Shown piece by piece: positions 34,059-42,560 of a stretch of DNA of 64,000 nucleotides (position 1 is its first letter; the number at the start of each line of letters is the position of its first letter). Position numbers and translations under genes: made by a program. The stretch lies in the NCBI RefSeq assembly GCF_017875955.1, contig NZ_JAGINK010000001.1, forward strand, positions 4,990,501-5,054,500, given 5' to 3'. The stretch is from Pseudomonas sp. BP8. Its GTDB lineage: Bacteria; Pseudomonadota; Gammaproteobacteria; Pseudomonadales; Pseudomonadaceae. Below the pieces are notes generated by a model that searched no databases, was not told where the DNA came from, and was given only the letters and a program-made list of their open reading frames with translations.

Positions 34059-34865
34059 TCACCGCCGCCCGCCATGCTCAGCAATGATCCCCCGCACATC
34101 CCCAATCCCAGCCCTGGGAATCACCGAGGCCGGCACTCGCGAACACTCAGACAGGTTATAAACCTCAAACCCCGCCCCCACTACCCGCCTGGCCATCAGC
34201 TTCAGCGACGGCAGAATCCGCCGCCGATAATGCTCATCCAGCCCACAAGGCGAGCGCACACCACCCTCACGCTCATAAAACCGCCCCGCAGTCTCCTGCA
34301 AGTCCACCCCCACCAAAAACACCTGGCTAAACCCCAAGTGATACGCCAACTGCAGCGCCACATACGCCACCGTCCGCGCATCGAAAAACCCATGGCTCAA
34401 ATCTTTGCTAAACCCCAGCGACCGCGAGCGCTTTTGCCACAGCGCCCGACTCCGAACCAAACTCCCGCCAGGTTTGAGCAACGACCGCACCCGCCCGCCA
34501 TCAACCGCTTTGCTCAACGCAAAAAGCTCACCCGCAGGCACCACCGGTAACGTAGCCAGTTGCTCAGGCCACAACGCAATACGTTGACTGAGCAGCAGCG
34601 CCTGCCCGAACAGACGCGGTTGCTGAAGGGGGAAACTGCTATCGGTACACACGTAGAAGTAAGGCACCACTGGCGTGCCGACAAACTTGTTGATGGCACC
34701 GTTCATGGTGATCATCGGCACATCAGCAAAGCGCTCGATCGGAAAGCCCTGCACCGATTGCCCCGACGCCACGATAAACACTGCCCCCTCGGCACTGTTG
34801 CGCACCGAAGCAAGGTCATGGATAACCAACCGCTCAGAGATCACAGGCAAATCTGGACTGTTCAT
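34059..34865 (-). CDS. DUF115/sialyltransferase-like protein of LPS core type
   Basis: 268 residues. The Rossmann-like opening AVFIVASGQSVQG (about 26-38), the MITMNGAINKF segment and GFSQVFLVGVDLQ later resemble the donor-binding region of DUF115 and GT42-like proteins. In Pseudomonas these are annotated as LPS-core biosynthesis proteins. No hydrophobic anchor is seen. It may modify the LPS core, consistent with the surface-polysaccharide locus further right, but no function is proven by sequence. Start at 34865 (MNSPDLPV) is preferred over the upstream TTG. Confidence 0.6.
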   Translation of the reverse strand: MNSPDLPVISERLVIHDLASVRNSAEGAVFIVASGQSVQGFPIERFADVPMITMNGAINKFVGTPVVPYFYVCTDSSFPLQQPRLFGQALLLSQRIALWPEQLATLPVVPAGELFALSKAVDGGRVRSLLKPGGSLVRSRALWQKRSRSLGFSKDLSHGFFDARTVAYVALQLAYHLGFSQVFLVGVDLQETAGRFYEREGGVRSPCGLDEHYRRRILPSLKLMARRVVGAGFEVYNLSECSRVPASVIPRAGIGDVRGIIAEHGGRR

Positions 34866-35140
34866 GCCGTCGCTTACCTTCGACCCCAGCCAAAACAGCC
34901 CGGGTTCATTGGGTGAATGCTGGCCGTAGCCGCACAGCAAGGTCTAAACAGTATGTCCTTCAGCCCCTACGGGCTTTACCGGGCCTGACCAATGGCGCCA
35001 ATGCAACGCGCACAGCTCAGCGCGACCCTGAGCCATTCAAAGCCCAGTCCGTTGTAGATCGTCTGAAATTGCGTGCCGTTTGGAGGCGTCAACAGCCCCG
35101 GTAGAAGACCGCCCACCCCTTCAGGCTGCACCGCAGCCCC

Positions 35141-35252
35141 CTGTAGGAGCGGGCTTGCCCCGCGAAGAGGCCGGTCCAGCCCCCGTGGTAGCTGGCACCG
35201 GCTCCGCCGGTTCGGCGGGACCAGTCGGCTCGCCGCACCGCGCTCCAACAGA
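35141..35252. repeat. REP pair, second copy a degenerate variant
   Basis: An intact REP (AGGAGCGGGCTTGCCCCGCG) is followed by a degenerate long-insert form (GTCGGCTCGCCGCACCGCGC). It lies in the 455-bp gap between the LPS-type gene and pyrF; the rest of the gap (34866-35140) shows no gene. Confidence 0.75.
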
Positions 35253-35320
35253 GTTCCCGCCATAAGGGCCAAGGTTTGGGGAAAACCTCATGCCCTCAGG
35301 CAAATCACAAACAACGGTGC

Positions 35321-36022
35321 TCAGTTACGGATCTGAGCCACCACATCGGCCAACGCCTGAGCCGGATCCTTGGCCTGGCTGATCGGACGCCCGATCACCA
35401 GGTAATCCGAGCCAGCATCCAGCGCCTGACGCGGCGTCAGAATCCGCCGCTGGTCATCCTGCGCGCTGCCGGCCGGACGAATCCCCGGCGTCACCAACTG
35501 CAGCGACGGATGCGCGGCTTTCAACGCCGTCGCTTCCAGCGCCGAACATACCAGACCATCCATGCCCGCCTTCTCAGCCAGCGCAGCCAAGCGCAGTACC
35601 TGCTCTTGCGGCTCGATATCCAGGCCAATCCCCGCCAAGTCTTCACGCTCCATGCTGGTCAGCACGGTCACGCCGATCAACAGCGGCTGCGGCCCACTGC
35701 GCTTGGCCAGCTCTTCGCGGCAGGCAGACATCATCCGCAGGCCACCGGAGCAATGCACGTTGACCATCCACACGCCCATCTCGGCGGCGGCTTTTACCGC
35801 CATGGCCGTAGTGTTGGGGATATCGTGGAATTTCAGGTCGAGGAACACTTCAAAGCCCTTGGCGCACAAGGACTCGACGATCCCCGAGGCGCTGCTGGTG
35901 AACAGCTCCTTGCCGACCTTGACCCGGCACAGAGCCGGATCGAGCTGGTCAGCCAACTGCAGGGCGGCCTCGCGGGTAGGGAAATCCAGGGCGACGATCA
36001 GGGGCGTCTGGCAGACGGACAT
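35321..36022 (-). CDS. pyrF: Orotidine 5'-phosphate decarboxylase
   Basis: 233 residues, usual bacterial length. The catalytic segment FLDLKFHDIPNT (Asp-x-Lys-x-x-Asp array) and the phosphate-binding VTPGIRPAG and YLVIGRPI segments are intact. It decarboxylates OMP to UMP in pyrimidine synthesis, a soluble homodimeric enzyme. Start MSVCQTPLIVALDFP at 36022 is standard. Confidence 0.97.
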   Translation of the reverse strand: MSVCQTPLIVALDFPTREAALQLADQLDPALCRVKVGKELFTSSASGIVESLCAKGFEVFLDLKFHDIPNTTAMAVKAAAEMGVWMVNVHCSGGLRMMSACREELAKRSGPQPLLIGVTVLTSMEREDLAGIGLDIEPQEQVLRLAALAEKAGMDGLVCSALEATALKAAHPSLQLVTPGIRPAGSAQDDQRRILTPRQALDAGSDYLVIGRPISQAKDPAQALADVVAQIRN

Positions 36023-36206
36023 GGTCAGGGTCTCTTGGCAAGTCGAAAACGGCGCGCATTGTAAACGATGTGGCGCAGGCTTTGGGGCCCGCGGATCAGC
36101 AGAATAGGCCGAGCGTGGGCATAGGCCTATAATTGAACCAACGCAGACAGTAATCGCTCAACATGTATACACGCGGTGCCCACCCCCGCCCTGAAGGAGA
36201 ACGACA

Positions 36207-36374
36207 ATGCCCTGGTATGCCTGGCTGATCCTCATCATAGCCCTCGGCTCGATTGTCGGCGGGTTGATGATGTTGCGCGATACCGCGAAAAAGCTGCCCT
36301 TGACTGAAGACCAGTTGAAGAAGGTGCACGAACGCAATGCCGAGATGGACGCCAAGGAGGCAAAAGACCGCTAA
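36207..36374 (+). CDS. DUF2897 family small membrane protein
   Basis: 55 residues. One N-terminal membrane helix (WYAWLILIIALGSIVGGLMML) is followed by a charged cytoplasmic tail (KKLPLTEDQLKKVHERN), the DUF2897 pattern. GAAGGAGA precedes the ATG by 8 bases. A TATAAT at 36128-36133 could be its -10 box. Function unknown; it is divergent from pyrF. Confidence 0.8.
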   Translation: MPWYAWLILIIALGSIVGGLMMLRDTAKKLPLTEDQLKKVHERNAEMDAKEAKDR

Positions 36375-36414
36375 AGCCCGCCCTCAAGCACTCGCGCGCA
36401 GAACAAAGCCCGAA

Positions 36415-36558
36415 ATGCTCCGCATACCTCGCGATATGCCCCGCATATCCTGCGGTATGCCCCGCATACCCTCCGACATGCCCCGCATACCCTCCGACAT
36501 GCCCCCGCATACCCTCCGACATGCCCCGCATACCCCTCGACATGCTCCGCATACCCTG
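36415..36558. repeat. Minisatellite: seven copies of a 21-bp unit, adjoining a REP
   Basis: Seven head-to-tail copies of ATGCCCCGCATACCCTCCGAC (one with an extra C, outer copies more diverged), then directly a class-1 REP at 36557-36590. It begins about 40 bp after the DUF2897 stop. Confidence 0.92.
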
Positions 36559-36756
36559 TAGGAGCGGGCTTGTCCCGCGAAGAGGCCCTCGAGTCAAAGC
36601 ACGCCAACCAACTCAACAAACAACGTAAACGCAGCTAACAATGCAGGTACGAACCGCAGTTCAAAACCACTCGCCTGCCCCGCGACAACTCCCATCCTTA
36701 CAACCCAAAAGGACCAGGGCTGGCCCATCAAAACACCCAGCCCTAGCCCTCCCCTC

Positions 36757-37083
36757 TTACTCCACCTTCAACTTATCCCGATTCCGCTCCAGCAACGCAT
36801 TGCCAATCCCCTTGATCTCCAGCAACTCATCCACCGAGGTAAACGGCCCATTGGCTTCGCGGTAAGCGACGATGGCTTCGGCCTTGGCCTTGCCGATCCC
36901 ATTTAGCTCCTGCTGCAAGGTCAACGCCTCGGCGGTGTTCAAGTTCAACAACGCCTGTTGCGGGCGCATTTCACTCACCACCGGGACGGGCTCAGAGGTG
37001 GGGCTGGCGGGGGCTGCGGAGACAGAGAAAGACAGACTGGCAAACAGCGGCAACAGCAGGTAGGAAAGGACGGTATTGCGCAT
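36757..37083 (-). CDS. ComEA-like helix-hairpin-helix DNA-binding protein
   Basis: 108 residues. Signal peptide (about 1-23, SYLLLPLFASLSFSVSAA), a short Pro/Ser linker, then a double helix-hairpin-helix domain (NLNTAEALTLQQELNGIG with KAEAIVAYR, then IKGIGNALLERNRDKL). ComEA-type proteins bind incoming double-stranded DNA in the periplasm during natural uptake. Here the protein is soluble periplasmic, as in many Gram-negatives. It lies next to the capsule locus but is probably unrelated. Confidence 0.88.
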   Translation of the reverse strand: MRNTVLSYLLLPLFASLSFSVSAAPASPTSEPVPVVSEMRPQQALLNLNTAEALTLQQELNGIGKAKAEAIVAYREANGPFTSVDELLEIKGIGNALLERNRDKLKVE

Positions 37084-37523
37084 GATGTGATCACTCCTGT
37101 GGGTAGATTTGCTAGGCAGCGTTTCCTGAGCTGCCTTTACAACCTAGCGCCTCATCGGGCGTTCTCACAGCGGGCATTTCTCTTCAATCGTTACCGAATC
37201 AGACGTCCTACACGCGATCAGAAAGCTTCCTACCCGCCGAATGGTGCATGTGCCGACACACGGTTATTGCTATGTCCAGCTGCAAATGTCTTTGCCCGAA
37301 ATTCTCGACCGATGCACTCAAAAACCTGCCAAGTGGTCGGAACTTCTGCAAAGAATTGTCCGACATTCTTGACGCTTATGCCCCCTAACGCTTAACCTCG
37401 CGACCCTTAGAACATGGAAGTCGCCGTAAAATTCCTGGGCAAAATGCCATCGGAATCGGGCCTTTCCTGAAGATGAACCCCCGGCGTGCCTAAGGCGCGC
37501 TGCTTTGCTTTGCGGTAACCATC
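37084..37523. other. Intergenic region ahead of the capsule export operon
   Basis: 440 bp between the ComEA-like gene and kpsM. It should contain the promoter for kpsMTED. A partial ops/JUMPstart-like core (GCGGTA, at about 37512) lies just before kpsM, too short to count as an RfaH site. No repeat or RNA gene is seen. Confidence 0.4.
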
Positions 37524-38315
37524 TTGAAGCCTCGTTCCTCCCTACAGATTCAGAAATCGGTGATCTTCGCCCTCGTTTTGCGTGAGGCTAGAGCTCGCAT
37601 CGGCCAACGCCGAATGGGTGCCGTATGGATGCTAATCGAGCCGGTCTGCCACCTGTTGATCTTCTCCGTACTGTTCGCACTGCTCCGAGGACGCACCGTC
37701 TCAGGCGTCGAGTACCCCGTCTTTATCCTGGTGGGCATGGCTCCGTTTCTGCTGTATCGAAACACTGCGCTGCGCTTGATGGACAGCCTGCGCGAGAACC
37801 GCTCTCTCTTCGGCTACAAACAGATCAAACCACTGGACACCTATGTCGCACGCGTCATCGTTGAAGCGTGCATCAGCACCACCGTCTACGCCATTTTAGT
37901 ACTTGCTTTCGCCTGGTACGGCTTCGATATGTCGGTGCACAACCCGCTGCAGTGGGTCGCTAACCTGCTGCTGGGATTATTGTTCGCGTTCGGGTTAGGT
38001 ATGTGTCTGGCCTTGATAACCCACGCAATGCCCAGCCTGAAGTTCGTCATTCGTATGGCGTTCTTTCCGCTCTATTTCATTTCCGGCGTACTGATTCCCG
38101 CAGCCTATCTGCCGGCAGCGATGATGCCAGTGCTACTGCTTAACCCTTTCCTACACCTGCTCGAACTGATCCGCGCCGAGGTGCTGCCTCACTACACCCC
38201 GGTTGATGGCGTATCCGAAACCTATGTGATCGCTTTCACCCTGGTATTGCTGTTCCTGTCCCTGGGTACCTACCGCGCCCGCAGGATGCATCTGATTTCC
38301 ACCAAGAACGGTTAA
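37524..38315 (+). CDS. kpsM: Capsule ABC transporter permease (KpsM/CtrC/BexB type)
   Basis: 263 residues, six membrane helices. Family features: N-terminal LREARARIGQRRMGAVWMLIEP preceding helix 1, and FISGVLIPAAYLPA between helices 5 and 6. With KpsT it moves lipid-linked capsule across the inner membrane using ATP. The start is TTG at 37524; the next in-frame ATG (37614) would remove the conserved N-terminal helix, so TTG is likely. kpsT begins 13 bp after the stop. Sequence is somewhat AT-richer than flanking housekeeping genes. Confidence 0.93.
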   Translation: MKPRSSLQIQKSVIFALVLREARARIGQRRMGAVWMLIEPVCHLLIFSVLFALLRGRTVSGVEYPVFILVGMAPFLLYRNTALRLMDSLRENRSLFGYKQIKPLDTYVARVIVEACISTTVYAILVLAFAWYGFDMSVHNPLQWVANLLLGLLFAFGLGMCLALITHAMPSLKFVIRMAFFPLYFISGVLIPAAYLPAAMMPVLLLNPFLHLLELIRAEVLPHYTPVDGVSETYVIAFTLVLLFLSLGTYRARRMHLISTKNG

Positions 38316-38328
38316 GTACAGGCCAAAC

Positions 38329-38982
38329 GTGTTCGAGCTCAGAAACGTCACCAAGTCGTATCTCACGCCCAAAGGCCGGCGGTATGTCTTTCGCAACCTG
38401 TCGCTGGCGATTCCACCCGGCAAGAATATCGGCTTGATCGGCCGTAACGGTGCTGGCAAGTCCACGCTCATGCGCTTACTGGGCGGCGCCGACGTGCCCG
38501 ACTCCGGCACCATCGTTACCGACCGCAGCATCTCGTGGCCGGTTGGCTTGACCGGCGGCTTCCAAGGGAGCATGACCGGCCGCGACAACATCAAATTCGT
38601 ATGTCGCGTCTATGGCGCAACGGGCGAAGCAATGCGCGAAAAGGTCCGCTACGTACAGGAATTCGCCGAGATCGGCACCTGGATCGACGAACCAATCAAA
38701 ACCTACTCCTCTGGGATGCGCTCGCGACTTGCCTTCGGTCTAAGCATGGCCTTTGACTTCGATTACTACCTGATCGACGAAGTAATGGCGGTCGGCGACG
38801 CCCAGTTCAAGCGCAAGAGTGCATCGGTATTCAAGGAAAAGTTAAAGACCTCGAATGTCGTATTGGTCTCCCACTCCATGCCGGAAATCAAAAAAATGTG
38901 CGACATCGTCCTGCTGGTGAGAGATGGCGGGATCCAAGTGTACGACGACATAGATGAAGGCATTCAGGCCTACAAGAGCTGA
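38329..38982 (+). CDS. kpsT: Capsule ABC transporter ATPase (KpsT/CtrD/BexA type)
   Basis: 217 residues, GTG start. Walker A GRNGAGKST (38-46), an ABC signature YSSGMRSRL (about 126-134) and Walker B YYLIDEVM (about 146-153) are intact. It energises the KpsM permease for capsule export. In the four-gene unit the order kpsM-kpsT-kpsE-kpsD is the usual export cassette. Confidence 0.95.
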   Translation: MFELRNVTKSYLTPKGRRYVFRNLSLAIPPGKNIGLIGRNGAGKSTLMRLLGGADVPDSGTIVTDRSISWPVGLTGGFQGSMTGRDNIKFVCRVYGATGEAMREKVRYVQEFAEIGTWIDEPIKTYSSGMRSRLAFGLSMAFDFDYYLIDEVMAVGDAQFKRKSASVFKEKLKTSNVVLVSHSMPEIKKMCDIVLLVRDGGIQVYDDIDEGIQAYKS

Positions 38983-39035
38983 TACCCGCAAATTCCATTA
39001 CGCAGCACCGTTCCACTTCAAGGATGCATCACACT

Positions 39036-40142
39036 ATGAGCAGTTCGGGTAAACATAAGGGCTGGGGCCTGGCGATCGCCTTGGTCGTCGTGCCAATGGT
39101 CCTAGCGGCCGTCTACTACGGCATCTTCGCCATTGATCGCTATGTCAGTTCCGCCCAAGTGGTAGTCCGTCAGGATGGTAACAACCAAGGCGCCCAGGTA
39201 CCCGGTCTGGCCACTCTGCTGACCGGCACCAATCCAGCCTCGCGAGAGGAAACACTGTATCTGCGCGAGTACATTACCTCGACAGACATGATGCTGCTTC
39301 TTGAAGAACGCGTGCACTGGATTGAGCAATACGCCGCTCAGAGCAGCGACATCTTCTTCTTGCTCGATAAAGATGCTCAGCGCGAGGACCTGCTCAAGTA
39401 CTACCAACGCATGGTGTCAGCCCACTATGACGAAACCACCGGCCTACTGCGTGTAGAAGTCCAAGCGTTCACCCCTGAGCTATCTGAGAAGATGCTGCGG
39501 ACGATTCTCCAGGCTAGCGAGCACTTCGTTAACGAGGTCAGCCACAACATCGCACGCGAGCAGATGAAGTTTGCCCAAGGCGAGCTGGAAACTGCGCGCC
39601 TGACCTATGCCAAGCGTAAAACCCAGCTGCTCACCTTCCAGAATGACAACAAGGTACTGGACGGCGGTACCAGCGCCCAGAGCCGCGCGACCATCATTGC
39701 CGACCTGGAAGGCCAGTACACCAAGGAGCAAGCCGCGCTCACCGAAATGTCGTTCAAGCTCCGAGCCAATGCACCACAGGTCAAGCAGCAGAAACAGAAA
39801 GTCGAAGCTATCACCCAGCAGCTGGCAAAGGAAAAGCGACTTCTGGTCTCCTCCCCTAACGGCTCTCAGCTCAACGTTGTAGCTTCGCGCTTCCAGCAGT
39901 TGACCTTGGACGCCGGCATCGCGGAAGAGAGCTACAAGACTGCAGTCGCCGCACTGGACAACGCACGCATCGAGGCCAGCAAGAAAATCCGCACATTGGT
40001 CACGGTAGTTAGTCCCAACACCCCACAACTCCCCCTATATCCGGAGCGCCTGTACAACCTGGCAACCATCTTGCTTGGTTTACTGATGCTCTATGGCATC
40101 ACCCGCTTCATTCTTGCTTCGATCGAGGATCATCGTGATTAA
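39036..40142 (+). CDS. kpsE: Capsule export inner-membrane/periplasmic adaptor (KpsE/CtrB/BexC type, PCP family)
   Basis: 368 residues. A membrane helix at about 10-32 (GLAIALVVVPMVLAAVYYG) and a second near the C-terminus (NLATILLGLLMLYGITRF), with a large periplasmic domain and long coiled coils (about 170-290) between, as in the PCP family. It spans the periplasm to connect the ABC transporter with the outer-membrane pore. ATG at 39036 has AAGGA upstream. Its stop overlaps the kpsD start by 8 bases. Confidence 0.92.
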   Translation: MSSSGKHKGWGLAIALVVVPMVLAAVYYGIFAIDRYVSSAQVVVRQDGNNQGAQVPGLATLLTGTNPASREETLYLREYITSTDMMLLLEERVHWIEQYAAQSSDIFFLLDKDAQREDLLKYYQRMVSAHYDETTGLLRVEVQAFTPELSEKMLRTILQASEHFVNEVSHNIAREQMKFAQGELETARLTYAKRKTQLLTFQNDNKVLDGGTSAQSRATIIADLEGQYTKEQAALTEMSFKLRANAPQVKQQKQKVEAITQQLAKEKRLLVSSPNGSQLNVVASRFQQLTLDAGIAEESYKTAVAALDNARIEASKKIRTLVTVVSPNTPQLPLYPERLYNLATILLGLLMLYGITRFILASIEDHRD

Positions 40143-41223
40143 ATCCCTGGCTGTCTCCAAGACATTCAATCTGAAACTGGTGGCACTGGCGTTCGCGACC
40201 CTTGGCCTCGCAGGCTGCGGCGGCACCCTCTCCGGTGCAGGGCCATACAAGGGCGAGATCGAGAACAAGAACACGGCGTATACCTTGGTCGACATCAACG
40301 CCAACACCATTGCTCCGTACATGGCAGGTGCTGCACGTCCGGTTCTAGCGTCCATTACCAAACCACTGTCACCAGAAGTTCGACTGGCTGCGGGCGACAC
40401 ACTGAACGTGCTGATTGCCGATACAGCGCCAGAAGGGTCTAGCCTCTTCGCTCCGCTGGCAACGGGTGGCACCGTTCTTAAGTCACGTATCGACTCTCAA
40501 GGCATGCTGTCGCTGCCTTATGTTGGTCGCCAGTTCGTAGCCGGCATGACCTTGAACCAAGTCGAAGAAATGATTCGCCGCCAGCTCAAGGGCATCACCA
40601 CTGACGTGCAGACACACGTCGAGCTGATAGGTGACCTGTCAGGATCGGTCCTAGTAGCTGGCGCAGTAAAAACTCCTGGTCGTTTTAGCACCTTACAGGG
40701 ACCGCTCACGCTGCTCGACGCTGTTAACCAAGCTGGCGGTCCCGCCCTGGAACCTCACTTGGTGAATGTGACGGTGCGCAATGGTACTCAGGTGCAGCAA
40801 TTCAACTACGAGGACGTTTTGGCCGGCAATAACATGGTGCTGCGCCCTAACTCCGAAGTGGTACTGGATCGAGCCCGTCAGCGGTTTGTAGCAATGGGAG
40901 CGGTCGGAGAGCCTGGACTGAAGGACTTGCCAAGCCAGAACACAAGCTTGCTAGATGCACTGGGTAGCGTAGGCGGCCTACGTGAACAGAACGCAAACCC
41001 GGAAGGCGTGTTTGTATTCCGCATGAGTGAAAGCGGCAAATCCAAGCCTACAGTCCTGCGCCTGAACATGCGTGACCCTGCTGCGATTTTCTATGCCAGG
41101 CAGATTGCAATCAAGCCCGACGACACGATTTACGTAACGAACGCAGCGGTTTACGAGTGGCAGAAAATCATCGGCCCTATCGTACAGACAATGGTCCTAG
41201 GCCGCGCTACTGGCATTCAGTAA
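40135..41223 (+). CDS. kpsD: Capsule outer-membrane export lipoprotein (OPX family, KpsD/CtrA/BexD type)
   Basis: 362 residues. Lipoprotein signal with lipobox LAGC (Cys28). The polysaccharide-export (Poly_export) domain and SLBB-like repeats follow (about 75-310); LRPNSEVVLDRARQRFV is typical. Length fits the CtrA/BexD type (about 390) rather than E. coli KpsD (558). It forms the outer-membrane channel for capsule. GTG at 40135 is supported by GAGGA six bases upstream and the 8-base overlap with kpsE. Confidence 0.88.
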   Translation: MIKSLAVSKTFNLKLVALAFATLGLAGCGGTLSGAGPYKGEIENKNTAYTLVDINANTIAPYMAGAARPVLASITKPLSPEVRLAAGDTLNVLIADTAPEGSSLFAPLATGGTVLKSRIDSQGMLSLPYVGRQFVAGMTLNQVEEMIRRQLKGITTDVQTHVELIGDLSGSVLVAGAVKTPGRFSTLQGPLTLLDAVNQAGGPALEPHLVNVTVRNGTQVQQFNYEDVLAGNNMVLRPNSEVVLDRARQRFVAMGAVGEPGLKDLPSQNTSLLDALGSVGGLREQNANPEGVFVFRMSESGKSKPTVLRLNMRDPAAIFYARQIAIKPDDTIYVTNAAVYEWQKIIGPIVQTMVLGRATGIQ

Positions 41224-41229
41224 CGGCAT

Positions 41230-41256
41230 TGCCCTGCATTAAAAAAATGCAGGGCA
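41230..41256. terminator. Hairpin between kpsD and the convergent hydrolase gene
   Basis: A perfect 11-bp stem (TGCCCTGCATT and complement) with an A-rich loop, 7 bp after the kpsD stop. A-run in the loop rather than after the stem, so termination strength is uncertain; it would end both convergent transcripts. Confidence 0.6.
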
Positions 41257-41303
41257 CCATATCCTTGTAAAAATTAAGCGAGGGGCATCTGCGAAGTTAA
41301 CGA

Positions 41304-42464
41304 TCAAGCAGCAAGTTTCTCGATTCGCGCGGCAATTTTTTCTCGATCCCCGCCATTCTCCAGAGAAGCATTCAAATAACGCTTCGCCAACTCTTTATTC
41401 CCCTCCACCATGTAAACATCAGACATCATCATCAATACGATGTGAGCAGCCGGATTGGACTTCAAATAGTGCTGAAAATGCACTTTCGCATGAGAGTGCT
41501 GATTACTCAGCATCAATGCTCTACCTAGGCGATACCGAGCGCCATTATAATGAGGCGCCGAACCCACCGACATCAATAGGTACTTTAATGCCTCGGAAGG
41601 CTTTTTGCGCTCCAGCAAACTGGTACCCATCATATAGTTTGAGTACTCATGCCTTACATCAAAACTCAGTGCGCGCCCCGCTTCGAGCTCAACAAGCTCC
41701 CAGTCTTTCTCTTTAAATGCCAAGAATGCTTTATGCAACGATCTAACTAAAGCAGGATTATTGACCGAGCCTCCCACCTCAATTATTTCCGGCAACGAGC
41801 CACCTTCAGCCCAAGCCTGTATGAACTCTGGCAGCCCATAATACTCCTTGATAAATGGAGCCCCACCATGCCCCACGCCCGTCAACGTAATTGTATTTAC
41901 ATTTGCAAGATCACGAATGTGAGATGCGGCAACCAAATCTAAGGCATCACATTCACCAGCGACCTGCAGAACCTTAACCGATGAAGCTTCAATTAAGGGA
42001 CGCAAATCCGGAAACGCGACACGAATATCTTTAGGCATGCGTTTTTGGCTACGGCTACCAGCTATTTTTAGCCTGGTATCGTAACCAAAAGCCAATACAT
42101 TGGCCCCCAGCTCAGCTCCATACAGGACCGCGCCATACCCCCCCATACTCACACCAACAAAAAACACCTCTTCTACCTGAAGATAATCAATTAAACCCTT
42201 CAAGCACTGAACAGTTCCTTCATGACTATCACCAAAGCCGGGGATACCCTGCTGATACCACTCATTGCGACCGTTATTCAGAAATAACAAATGACATGAC
42301 TGCGCATTACCCACATGCCAAAAATCAAACTTACCATCTGTCTTATCCGTACCAGCCAAAAATACCATTAGCCGCTTCGAACCCGACCGCTCCACAACCT
42401 TAAAATGCTTTCCATCAAGCGACGATGCATCAAACATAACACTGGGACCCATCATGAAGTTCAT
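41304..42464 (-). CDS. Alpha/beta hydrolase fused to TPR repeats
   Basis: 386 residues. The N-terminal part (about 20-250) is a hydrolase fold with nucleophile elbow GVSMGGYG (Ser106), an acidic candidate in AGECDALD and a His in GVGHGGAP. The C-terminal part (about 255-380) is helical with TPR-like repeats (AHYNGARYRLGRAL type). No signal peptide, so cytoplasmic. Proteins with this mix occur in capsule/LPS loci as possible polymer or acyl hydrolases, but I do not know the substrate. AT-rich codon use fits recent transfer. It is antisense to the export operon and divergent from the acetyltransferase/tag unit. A weak ribosome site at 42464; ATG 42455 or 42452 are possible alternatives. Confidence 0.7.
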   Translation of the reverse strand: MNFMMGPSVMFDASSLDGKHFKVVERSGSKRLMVFLAGTDKTDGKFDFWHVGNAQSCHLLFLNNGRNEWYQQGIPGFGDSHEGTVQCLKGLIDYLQVEEVFFVGVSMGGYGAVLYGAELGANVLAFGYDTRLKIAGSRSQKRMPKDIRVAFPDLRPLIEASSVKVLQVAGECDALDLVAASHIRDLANVNTITLTGVGHGGAPFIKEYYGLPEFIQAWAEGGSLPEIIEVGGSVNNPALVRSLHKAFLAFKEKDWELVELEAGRALSFDVRHEYSNYMMGTSLLERKKPSEALKYLLMSVGSAPHYNGARYRLGRALMLSNQHSHAKVHFQHYLKSNPAAHIVLMMMSDVYMVEGNKELAKRYLNASLENGGDREKIAARIEKLAA

Positions 42465-42560
42465 ACGACATTAAACTAGGCCAAAAAACGGGCAAAAGCA
42501 ATACTTCCACACTCATGAGGCGCAGTTTTTTACCACCGACACAGCGAACTCTCGCAATCA

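Noticed and set aside
37330..37375. AlgU/sigma-22 promoter (GAACTT and TCCGA) before kpsM
   Set aside because: Spacing is only 13 bases instead of 16-17.
37505..37523. RfaH ops/JUMPstart element before kpsM
   Set aside because: Only the GCGGTA core matches; the rest of the 12-base ops sequence and the JUMPstart are absent.
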